A program made the position numbers and the translations under genes. Shown here in pieces: positions 23,439 to 32,914 of a DNA stretch of 64,000 nt; positions within the stretch are counted from its first letter, which is position 1; each line of letters starts with the position of its first letter. Origin of the DNA: Diospyros lotus (taxonomy: Eukaryota > Streptophyta > Magnoliopsida > Ericales > Ebenaceae); the NCBI RefSeq assembly GCF_014633365.1, contig NC_068339.1, positions 30,699,316-30,763,315 on the forward strand. Reading direction: 5' to 3'. Below the pieces are notes generated by a model that was not told the origin of the DNA, searched no databases, and worked only from the letters and a program-made list of their open reading frames with translations.

Positions 23439-23874
23439 TCATTTCATAGGCTTTAGCCCTATTCCTTTTGACGTATAGGTGACTTGCTTTCTTGTTACTC
23501 CTTTGGTTAAAAGATCAGCCAAATTTTCCTTAGACTTCACATAATAAATGAAAATTATTCAATTGGTAAGCAAATGTCTTATTGTATTGTGCCTGCACCT
23601 TATATGTCTTGACTTCCCATTGTAAATACTATTTTTAGCTCTCATTGAAGCAGCTAAGTTGTCGCAATAGATACATATGGCATTTACAGGCTTTGACCAC
23701 AATGGAATGTCTTCAAGAAAATTTCAAATCCATTCTGCTTCTTCACCTTCTTTATCCAAAGCAATAAACTCTAACTCCATAGTAGACCGTGTTATGCACG
23801 TCTGTTTTGAAGACGTCCATGACATAGCAACACCACCTAAGGTAAACACATACCCACTGGTTGACTTAGTTCAA
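23439..23874 (-). pseudogene. pol: C-terminal part of E3 pol (RNase H), split off by the E1 insertion
   Basis: Minus-strand translation shows the copia RNase H end: [23 protein letters not shown] block, LADPLTKG and a terminal KGIGLKPMK then TGA at 23439-23441. It continues the E3 frame that stops at 42549 on the other side of E1; the shared target duplicate GTTAT marks the break. Frameshifts are present. Confidence 0.85.
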
Positions 23875-23879
23875 GTTAT

Positions 23880-25469
23880 TGTTAGTTCTATATAATGGCA
23901 AGTATATCCCAAGAGGGGGGGTGAATTGGGATTTGGGTAAAAAAATTTTAAATAACTTGAAAACTTTGGCTTGCAGGATACTATGTTTCAAAATTAACCT
24001 CTCTGTTAAGTATGTTTCGAAATTAAACTTACTAGCAGGTATGTTTCGAAATCAACTAAGGTATATTTCAAAATATTACTCTCTGATTTCCAAATAACAA
24101 AACTCCTTAAGATTTTCAAAAATGATTCTTTTAAGAACATAAACAAGAATAACAACAAGTAGGAACGAGAAATCAAGTACACACAAGATTTATAGTGGTT
24201 CGGCACTTGCTTACTCCACTACCTTCAAGCTTACCCACTTGAAGGATTTGCAAACCACAATCACTTTTACTAGCGTTTTACCACGGTTCACCCTAAAACC
24301 TTACACACGGAGTTTTTACGGGTTCAAATCAAACCTTACAACAAGAAAAATAACACTTATCTTATTACAATCCAAAATTTTGAATGTAATTTAAAACACC
24401 TTACCAAATAGTTATAGCCAACCTATTGGTATGGAATGAGGAGAGCTTGAAGGAATGAGAGCTTTGGATTTGACTTGCTTCTCCTGTTAGTACCACAATG
24501 CATATCAAGGAATGAATGAAAAGAACTTCTTTTGAGAGTTCACTATAAGGGCTTTGTTCACTTGTGATTGTGGCAAAAATCTCTTATAGTTGTGTAAGAA
24601 TTTGTGTATGCTTGAAGAAAGAGTCTTCTTGTCTTCAAAGAGCTGATATATATATATATATATATCAAACAGATACACTTTTGGCTAATTATAACCGTTA
24701 GAGACAAGATAAGAAAGTAGGTTTCAAAATATACTTATCAGGTTTTGAAACAACATATTTTTACACAGAGATTTCGAAACAAACATAAACAGGTTTCGAA
24801 ACATACAGCCTTTACAGCTAGATATGCACCAAGAGACAAAATGGGTGGAAGACTTCACTTTAAAAACAAAATGATTTGGTTTTATTCTCCACTAAAACAT
24901 ATCTGAAATTTGAACATCAGGGTATGGGTAGATTACTTTTAAAAAATATTTAAATGTTTTTGATTAAACAAACATTCAGCTCCCATGCTACTTGGTTTTA
25001 AAGATATTCTGCTGACACAGAGTCAGAAGTTTCGAAACATAGATATGAGGTTTTGAAACATACTTCGAAAACTTCTTTCAAAACATATGCAACTCAAAAC
25101 AAACGCTTGAATGCTTTCTAGACAGAGACATAAGTTTCGAAACATGATAGGGTGGGTTTCGAAACATACTTCTTAAATTCAATATAGGTTTCGAAATATG
25201 ATATGTAGATTTAGCAAACAATGAGACCTAGACCAAGACCATTTCGAAACATATATAAAAACATATAAGAACAGTGTTTCGAAACATAGACATTTGGTTT
25301 CGAAACATCATTTATGCATTTGGAATCTTTCAAACATTTAAGCTAACGCACCTAACAACTACTTATGCATTGTTTCGAAATATGAAAGCCTATTTCGAAA
25401 CATGATTTTCTCAAGAGGGAATTTGCATCAAAACTCTTTTTCTTATAAACCAAAAAATATGATACAACA
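23880..25469 (-). repeat. 3' LTR of E1 with a TTTCGAAA palindrome array
   Basis: Contains a (TA)n TATA-like stretch at 24646-24665. Many copies of GTTTCGAAAC(AT) and decayed forms (TTTTGAAA, TTTCAAAA) lie at 24720-25400, upstream of the TATA in the minus sense, with a second cluster at 23985-24075. The polypurine tract AAAAAATAGGGGGAGAAT adjoins on the internal side (25470-25488). Confidence 0.95.
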
Positions 25470-25987
25470 ATTCTCCCCCTATTTTTTGATAATGAAGTAA
25501 ACCCTTTGAAAAATCAATATGCATTCAAAATTTACATAACTCCCCTATAAACATACATTGAAGTTAGAAATACAACCTTGAAGTAGCCCATCCTCTTTTG
25601 CTTTTGATTTGAAACTACATAACATAGAAATTTCCTTGATACCAAGAGTTAGTGTTTCAACTTATGCTTAAAAACAAATGTTTGATATCAACTTGAGTAG
25701 GCAACCATTTCACATATACATAAGCACTAATAAGCATCCATTTCACACATACATAAGCACTAATAAGCATCCATTTCACACATACATTTTTCATATTTCT
25801 CCCCATTTTTATCATAACCAAAAAATATGAAGATTAAGATAAAATATTCATGAGCATAAGCAAAGTATGAAAAAAAAATTCAATAGGAACGCATTTAAAA
25901 GACTAACAAAAATCCAGTATGAATGCACATGCATAGTCAATTACAAAACATAAACTTCAACTGAAAAGGAAACTAGGGAGATGGGGA
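25470..25987 (-). other. E1 region between env-like ORF and 3' LTR
   Basis: Holds the polypurine tract at 25470-25488 and a second similar C-rich tract on the plus strand near 25796. A tandem repeat (about 36 bp, 2-3 copies, CATTTCACACATACATAAGC) lies at 25705-25790. It ends in the last few codons of the env-like ORF next to the E2 insertion. Confidence 0.7.
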
Positions 25988-25992
25988 GTTAG

Positions 25993-27672
25993 TGACTGCA
26001 TTTCTCACCCTACAATTTAGATAGCCTTAATCAGTTTTGGATGTTCAGTGTTGAAATGGTGAGGAGGTTTAAACTCACTAGTGTGTGAGTGTAGTAGTAG
26101 CACAAATATAAATTCCGGACAAGTCCGGGTCGATTCACTGGGAGGTTTATTTAACAAAAGAATGGTTCATTCGGGTTGATTTATCCAAAGAGAGCTAAGT
26201 TTTCCTAATTGTGAAAAGGTTTTTTTTTTGAATATTAAAAAGGTCTTGGGTTGAGGCGAGTTCAGAACCAATGCCTTATAAATCTCTTATAGTAATTTAA
26301 ACAGTAATATTAATCTGAAATAAACAGAGGATCGTTTCGTAGTTATAATTCAAGATACGAATGATTCTTAGCTAAGAAACCCTCATACATGATATGATGG
26401 TTCTAGGTTAAGATATCACTGTAAATTTTATTATACTAGAGACTATGATTTGATCGTCTGAGCTTGGGTATATCTCATCTCCAATTCTAGCAACTTTCAT
26501 ACATGGCATGAGAGTTCTAAGTTAGGATGATGACCCAATCCAAACTCACAAAATCATTTATACACTCAACTCGAGTTTAACTCAGATAAATCTTGCATTC
26601 ATCGAGGTTTGGCTTATCTTGAGATTCAAGAACATTGGACACTGTCCTCGCCTTAACCCAAGATTAGATTTAGTTACTCATTTCCATTTTTAAAATAAAT
26701 TGGCAGGAATTTAAATGACGGGAATTAAAAGACAGTATTTAAAAGACTATTTTTTAACCGACCATATAGGCGGTATATAATTTAAAGACAATAATTGAAA
26801 GACTATTTTGACCGACCATATAGGCGGTATATAATTGAAAGATAATAATTGAAATTGCAAGAATTTAAAGGCAGAAATTAACCGACTATTTAGGCGGTGG
26901 ATAATAAAGTAACAATAAATGACATAAGAATTTAAATAAGAAAAAGAAGAAGTAAGATTTGCAAGAGAAAATAAAAGAGAATAAGAGCAATTAAAACAAC
27001 TAAAATTTCATTTAAGAATAATCATCCCTTACAAGTGCACCTAAGTGCTCTATTTATAGGCTAAAAGATGTAATGGAAACTACTTAATTATATAATTTAA
27101 TAATACAAAATATCTAATTGATGATGTAAGCAATGATGTCATTTTAACCATGATGTAAGCAATGATGTCATCTTATCCCATGATGTAAGCGATGATGTCA
27201 TCCTATCCCATGATGTAAGCGATGATGTCATCTCAACCATGATGTAAGCGATGATGTCATCATATCCCATGATGTAAGCGATGATGTCATCCTATTTGTG
27301 GGACTTGGGCTTTTCATATTTTTGGGCTTTGGGCCTTCTTTGTGTTGGGCTTGAGCTTGGGCTTGGGCTTGGGCCTTCCTTGTGTTGGGCCTGAGCTTGG
27401 GCTTGGGCTTGTCTTATGTTGGATTCTATTTGATTGTTGGGCCAAGTGCACATGAAACATCCTCTAGACTCCATAGTTGGCCCATGATTTTGAGCAACAA
27501 TAATGGGTAATCCAACGTCTTCGATTTATGCCCCTAATTAATTGTAGAAGACAGCTTTCTTGCTTCATCCTGTAATAATATATAATGCAAATAATTATTT
27601 ATTTTAAGCATAATTATAAAGCCAAAATAGGGATATAATTCATTAGGATATAGGAAATATTGACCCTTATCA
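25993..27672 (-). repeat. 3' LTR of E2
   Basis: TATA box on the minus strand at 27050-27060 (CCTATAAATAG). Upstream of it in the minus sense (27118-27296) is a minisatellite of about seven units built on ATGATGTAAGC(A/G)ATGATGTCATC. Further out are GGGCTT-rich repeats (27300-27412). Palindrome CCGGACAAGTCCGG near 26115. Confidence 0.95.
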
Positions 27673-29261
27673 CACCCCTCAACTTGAATATTGCTAGTCC
27701 CTTAGCAATTAGATTATACACCAGCCATGATCTAATCGCAATACTTGCATGAATATAAAAATTTCAAATTCGAAACCAAAATGCGTAGAGTAGAACATTC
27801 AAAATAAGTCGAACATTCAAAATTAGATTTATGGTTAAAGGTCATACAATCTTAGGAATGGCAATCAGGATGATCAATACACAGATTTACTCCCTCGAAG
27901 TTTTGACTTTAAGCCTTATTGTGGATTTTCCCTCTAATAAAACGATTCCTCGGGTGTACACACAAGGGGGTGCACCGTTATAAGAGTAAATGTATAACAA
28001 GTTCAAACTCGGTGTCATCCCAAATACAAAGAACGTATTTTCATGAAAGAACAGGGAAATTAACATAGCTTCATGACTAGAATAATGCCATAGATAAATA
28101 ACTTTTGAATTTAAACAGAATTCCTTGCTCCGAACTCGAATCCTGAGATCACATGATTTATAGCATCAAGAGGGACCAAACTGGGTTGTAATGGGGCTAT
28201 GAGGTTAATACGGGTTGTCAAAGAAAATGGTAAGTGTGCAAATGGTGTGTTAGGTTTTTTTTTTTTTTTAGTCTCAAACTGGATATAATGTTTTCTTCAG
28301 CATTTGTTTTGAAACACTTATGCTGAATAACTAAGAGAACTTCCCCTTTTCTTTTCTTTTCTTTTTTTTTAATATGAAAATACTGAGATAGACTAATTCC
28401 TAGAAACACACCAGGTTGGATAAACTTTATATGGTTACAGGTTTAGACGAAGGTAAGGAAAGAAATTGTGCTAAGAACAGCTCAAATGGGCTAGCAAGTT
28501 AGGCTAATGTAAAGAAAGAAAAAAAAGTTAATAGGCCCAAATTGAAAGTAATTGATCCCCTATCATACTTCTACAAAACAATGTTACTCAGTCAACTAAT
28601 TCAGAGTTTGAAACCAGCCAAATTCATCCGCTATCATACTAGACATTCAAAGCAAATTGATGTTTTGAAGCTATTGAAGAGATGAGATAAACAATAAAGC
28701 ATATTTAGAGTAAGTGTTATTTCACTCAGAAGTAACGATTATTAGGCTCAAACACTCACTTGGGTAATAGTTTCTACTTCTGTTGGGGGATCATGCAGTG
28801 TGCTAATTAGCTAATTACCATTGCCTTTGACTTTATGACCGATAAACCAATTTCTAATTATTGAACACCCGATGCATGCAAATCATCTATTCTAATTCCA
28901 TACATATACGTTTTCAAATAAGAAATTAATGTATTCATGATTCATATTGCAAATTCAACTGGCTATCAGTGTATAATTCCAAAGCTTTAGGGATAGCATT
29001 ATTTAAAGCACACACATTCTTTTTTTTTTTTTTTAATTCACACAAAACTACAAGCATGCAATTGCAAATTCATAGTTAAACATAGACCAGATAATTCATA
29101 AACATACCTTACTCCCCCCAACTTGAATTGCAGTAATAGAATAGGGTTGTTAGGAATACCTGTAACTCCATAAGTCTATAGATTTACTGTGAACTGCTAA
29201 AACTCAAACAAACAAATGAGCATACCATATATATATATTTTTATATTTTCACACCAAAATA
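27673..29261 (-). other. E2 3' untranslated region and polypurine tract; no gene
   Basis: The minus strand next to the 3' LTR reads AAGTTGAGGGGTG (27673-27685), a plausible polypurine tract. Similar C-rich strings followed by AACTTGAATTGC recur near 29113 and 32745. The rest is AT-rich with poly-A/T runs; short ORFs there are not credible. Confidence 0.6.
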
Positions 29262-29492
29262 AAAATTTCATGCAAGTCATAAGATAAACAAAATGCGTCT
29301 CAAGAGTACAAAGTACTCCTTACTCAACCATCTTATCATAGACTCGCCTAACAACATTCCACAGTTTTTTTTTTTTTTATTTTTAAGAACACAAAAAAAG
29401 AAATTTTGTACAAGTCATAGGAGATGCGTCTCAAGAGTACAAAAAGTACTCCTTACTCAGCCATCTTATCATAGAATTGCCTTACAGGGATA
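29262..29492 (-). repeat. 131-bp tandem duplication downstream of LOG, related to the Cys-rich ORF
   Basis: ATGCGTCTCAAGAGTACAAA...ACTCCTTACTCA..CCATCTTATCATAG occurs at 29293 and again at 29424. The same words (GATGCGTCTCAAGAGT, ACTCCTTACTCAG) occur at 30458-30506 inside the Cys-rich ORF, with about 20 bp more between them. Confidence 0.8.
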
Positions 29493-30141
29493 ATTCTAAA
29501 TTAATCGAACCTTTTTGCCGCTTGTTTTTGATTGCCTTAGACCAATCTATCCGAGGCTCATAAGGATCGTGTTGTGGAACATAAGTATGTAATTTCTCTA
29601 GCAGCTCCTCGACGGTGGATGCAGAAATAAGAATCTTTCTTGCTGAAGGAGAAATGAACTGTTGGTCCACAGCCTGATCAATAAAAGAGAGCAACCCATC
29701 AAAAAAATGGTTAACATTTAAAAGTCCAATGGGTTTGGTATGCAGATTGCTCTTGGCCCAAGAGATTATACAGAAGATTTCTTCAAGTGTACCAAAACCT
29801 CCTGGTAAAGCGATGAAAGCGTCTGACTGATAAATCTTACAAGCCATGCGCTCAGACATAGAAGTCGTTTCTACAAGTTGACCGCGTGTAATCCCAGAAA
29901 TACGTGGTTCAGCCAAAGGGATTGGCATTACACCTACCACATATGATTTTCCAAAAAGTGCAGCTTGTGAAACATAACCATTCAACCCACGACTTCCCCC
30001 TCCATATACCAAATTAATCTTTTTCTCTCCTAATTTTTGGCCTAGTTCGCTTGCTGCAAGTGCGTAACAAATATCACTCCCAAGTTGAGAGCCACAAAGT
30101 ACACATATGGTTTTGATTCGACGAACTAACTGGCCTTCCAT
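29482..30141 (-). CDS. LOG-like: LOG-type cytokinin riboside 5'-monophosphate phosphoribohydrolase, intronless, inside retrotransposon E2
   Basis: 219 aa, full length for the family (about 210-240 aa), from ATG at 30141 to a stop at 29482. LOG enzymes cut the ribose 5'-phosphate from cytokinin nucleotides (such as iPRMP or tZRMP), releasing active free-base cytokinin in one cytosolic step. Visible motifs: TICVLCGSQLGSD near residue 11, LVYGGGSRGLNGYVSQAAL (about 43-60), VVGVMP (about 67), MSERMACKIY with the conserved Arg (about 93), the signature PGGFGTLEE (about 113-121; PGGxGTxxE, catalytic Glu) and KPIGLLNVNHFFDGLLSFID (about 135-155). The position next to the conserved Arg is Met where many LOGs have Lys. 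Plant LOG genes normally have several introns; this copy has none, lies between two LTRs and reads in the element's sense, so it is most likely a transduced mRNA copy. No inactivating change is seen. Expression is unknown. Confidence 0.93.
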   Translation of the reverse strand: MEGQLVRRIKTICVLCGSQLGSDICYALAASELGQKLGEKKINLVYGGGSRGLNGYVSQAALFGKSYVVGVMPIPLAEPRISGITRGQLVETTSMSERMACKIYQSDAFIALPGGFGTLEEIFCIISWAKSNLHTKPIGLLNVNHFFDGLLSFIDQAVDQQFISPSARKILISASTVEELLEKLHTYVPQHDPYEPRIDWSKAIKNKRQKGSINLELSL

Positions 30142-30308
30142 GTTTGTTTCTTTTGTATGCCCTGGAAAGAGGTTTGGCGATCAAAAGTAGCTATACAACA
30201 ATTCAACAAGAAATAAATACAAACAAAAATCATGCGTATGTACAAGTAGTTGTGATTGTGGCTCACATCTTCCTCTGGTTTTACGTCCAGAAACGGCTTA
30301 AACACTTT

Positions 30309-30855
30309 CTATGAAGCGAGGATAAGCTTCCCATCCAATTTTCTTATAGATTGGCAAAAAGGTTCTTTTTTAGTCAGATTCCCAAGACTATAGCGTTGGT
30401 GGTCACTTATGAACTGGGTCCATAAAGCAAGAAGTTCTCTTTGCACTATTCCACATGGATGCGTCTCAAGAGTCAATCGGATATCATCCAATGACTCCTT
30501 ACTCAGTCCATCCTTTATGAAACTAATTTTATCTTCTCGATTTACGGACGTAAACCTCACAGATTTGCATTGAGTGTTACAGGTCCAACGAGCACACTTG
30601 TGACAACCATTCACTCTTTTAGCTCTTCGTTTCTTTGCAAAACTACTCTTCCCTAAGCCTGGGAAGTGCTTAAAACTAGGTGAAGTTTCGCCAGCTAATC
30701 GAACTTTTGCTTCGATCAGCCAACGAATATCTTAAGGGATGTTATTACGCATCAATATCCTAAGTCTTTCACACCTACCAATATAAATTTGTTTCAAATC
30801 ATTCATTGGGAGAGATGGATAGTACTTGCGGATTTTTGATAGTTGAAGATCCATT
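30309..30855 (-). pseudogene. Cys-rich basic ORF of unknown function, broken at its 5' end
   Basis: The open part (30309-30614, 101 aa) begins NGCHKCARWTCNTQC, a CX2CX4CX3C cluster that could bind zinc, followed by an acidic/basic helical region (DGLSKESLDDIRLTLE, VQRELLALWTQFISDHQ). The same frame continues upstream with a basic KKRRAKR stretch to a TAA at 30733-30735. Beyond it lie coding-like residues and, after a one-base frame change, an ATG at 30854. So the original product was probably about 180 aa and is now interrupted by a stop and a frameshift. I do not recognise the family. It lies between the gag-like ORF and LOG, in the same orientation, and may be a second captured host fragment or part of the same captured transcript. 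Confidence 0.55.
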
Positions 30856-31289
30856 TTTTTTTTTTAAAATCAAAAGACAACTATAATAAGAGAAAAGTAG
30901 AAACTATAAATCTTACAAAATGAACGAAAATACCTGATCGAAGAACAACACGAAGGAGAGGAAACTGAGCTTGCTTGCAGAAGTGTGGTTTGGCTCATAC
31001 AGATATAGAGTCTCTTATAGAGCAATGGGTGTCACTATTCTATACTTGGCTCGAGGCATGCCATAATTGTAGGGTCAGGGGCGTCTCTTTTTTCAATGCT
31101 TGGTGCCTCCTTTTTCAACATTTGGCAGTGTGCCTCTTCCTTTTTCAACTTTCGGCATTTTTTTTTTTCAATGCTTGATGTTTCTTTTTCTTTATAGGAT
31201 ATTGTGTCATTTTTCTTTATAGGGCAGTGTGATTGCACTACCCCAGAAAAGTGGTTGCCGTCAGCGATATGTCTGTCTCCCTCTTTTCT
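30856..31289 (-). other. E2 spacer between gag-like and Cys-rich ORFs
   Basis: Low-complexity sequence with T/A runs and repeated TTTTTCAATGCTTGG-like words (31085-31185); no coding recognised. Confidence 0.5.
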
Positions 31290-32303
31290 CTATTTTATTT
31301 TATTATATATTTTTAAATATTTTTTTAAGAGTTTTTTTTTTCTTTTCTTCCAGTTAAGAATCAAATAAGTGGTTGCCCACCTATTCGTATAATAACTCCC
31401 ATTCATTACACCAGTTTTAAAGTTATTTTCAAAATTATGTAAATTGATTTTTCTCATAAATGCACATACATATTTTGAAAATATGTCATCCGGAGGTGTT
31501 GGCTTTATTACATTAGAATACAACACATCAATTCGCACAAACACTTCACACATGTTTGGTTTAATTTGATCCCCAATAATATAGACTAGCCCAAAAGACA
31601 TAAATTTAGGCTCAAGTTTGGCTAAGCCCATGGTATCTTCACATTTGGGCTCTTGGGTTTTATCCTCTTCTTTCTCCCAGGCTTCTTTTTTTCTCATAGC
31701 ATTTTGGCCCAATTTTTCTTCTATGATTGCTCGTACCATCCTAGGGTCATCAAGTCTCTCAATTGATTCATCATTCCTAGGGATGGGTATAGATTGGACC
31801 GACTCTTGACCTATGGGTGCATTGAATGACGATTCCTCCCCAAGACATTGGCCTATGGAATTTTGATTAGGTTGGTTTGGAAACTCTCCAAGTTCACTCA
31901 CGCTCAAGGTCTGTGTAAACTCGGTCAATTGTTCTAAAATGTCACCTATGGCTCTAGTGGTTTGTTCTTGAAGTTCGACCACTTGTGTATTAAAACTCAT
32001 TTGACCTTGCATAAACTCCTGAAGGGTGTCCTCTAAACATTTTTCATCCTGAGGTTGATAAGCATCAGATCTAACCCCTTGTTCTAACTCAAATTGGTGA
32101 GGTGGTGGAGGAAAAGGTTCATGAGATTGGAACACAGAGTCATTGTTCCAAGGATAATTCCAACGGTTATAGGAACTGGGGTATTCAGCGTAAAGATTTG
32201 GGTCATAGCCCGACAGATAAAAATTCTCCCTCTGACTCTGGTCAAAAGAAAACCTCCCCTTACCGGGATCAGGATGGCCAAATGCATTAGAAGTCACAGA
32301 CAT
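31290..32303 (-). CDS. Athila-like gag C-terminal/linker ORF of E2
   Basis: 337 aa starting MSVTSNAFGHPDPGKG. Residues 30-75 are Tyr/Asn/Trp/Pro-rich (YNRWNYPWNN, EPFPPPPHQF). Residues 85-140 are predicted helical with a Gln/Leu/Glu pattern (LEDTLQEFMQGQMSF, TRAIGDILEQLTEFTQTL), resembling the stretch after the zinc knuckle in Athila gag. A charged linker and a C-terminal part without recognised domain follow. No capsid core, zinc knuckle or protease motif is present. The last residues are Lys-rich from an AT-rich region, so the true stop context may be secondary. It may be a helper RNA-packaging or relic protein; function unknown. Confidence 0.6.
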   Translation of the reverse strand: MSVTSNAFGHPDPGKGRFSFDQSQRENFYLSGYDPNLYAEYPSSYNRWNYPWNNDSVFQSHEPFPPPPHQFELEQGVRSDAYQPQDEKCLEDTLQEFMQGQMSFNTQVVELQEQTTRAIGDILEQLTEFTQTLSVSELGEFPNQPNQNSIGQCLGEESSFNAPIGQESVQSIPIPRNDESIERLDDPRMVRAIIEEKLGQNAMRKKEAWEKEEDKTQEPKCEDTMGLAKLEPKFMSFGLVYIIGDQIKPNMCEVFVRIDVLYSNVIKPTPPDDIFSKYVCAFMRKINLHNFENNFKTGVMNGSYYTNRWATTYLILNWKKRKKKLLKKYLKIYNKIK

Positions 32304-32891
32304 GCTAAAATACTAAGACATAGAGAATATGGAATGACAATTCAACGGCAGATAATGATGCTAATGAATCAATTAATGTTTCAATAATCATACCTGACCG
32401 TAATCTCTTGCACTGTTTAGTAACTAAAAGTTATCTGTTTAGTAACTAAAAGTTATCTAAATATTTTTTTTTAAATTTAATTTTTTTAATTATTTTTATG
32501 TTATATATTTTTTATATATATATATATATATTTTTGTTTGTTTGTTTTTTTTGAAATATATATATATTTTAGTTTTTATTTTTATTTTTATTTATTTATT
32601 TATTTATTTTAATTTTTGGGTTAGTTAAATTTTTTTTTTTGTGCTTAATAAAATCATATATACCACACAAAGCATTATTATCGAGTCAAACAAAATTATT
32701 TGCACAATAGATTAAATTCAAACACCAATAAATTCCTAAGTACACCTTACCCCCTAACTTAAATTGCGCATTGTCCTCAATCGGCAATAAAATGATAGAA
32801 GATAGGCATACCTAGCGATCTTCAATGCATGAACTCGTATGCAAAAATTTTTATTTAGACCGTGGAGTGAATTTTTTTCTTCTGTTGTACC
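32304..32891 (-). other. E2 leader, AT-rich
   Basis: Long poly-T and (TA)n stretches (32455-32640) between primer site and gag-like ORF; no coding. It contains CCTTACCCCCTAACTTAAATTGC, similar to words at 29113 and 27673. Confidence 0.6.
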
Positions 32892-32909
32892 TCCCCGGCA
32901 ACGACGCCA
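32892..32909 (-). other. Primer binding site of E2 (tRNA-Asp type)
   Basis: The minus strand reads TGGCGTCGTTGCCGGGGA a few bases inside the 5' LTR end. It equals the complement of the plant tRNA-Asp 3' end used by Athila elements, except one C-to-T. Confidence 0.85.
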
Positions 32910-32914
32910 AAATT

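Noticed and set aside
27292..27474. 60-aa ORF rich in AQAQAQ, repeated at 34214
   Set aside because: Encoded by GGGCTT repeats in the E2 LTR; duplicates because the LTR is duplicated.
29482..30141. LOG as an ordinary chromosomal host gene
   Set aside because: It lies between two near-identical LTRs with an exact TSD, has no introns and follows the element's orientation.
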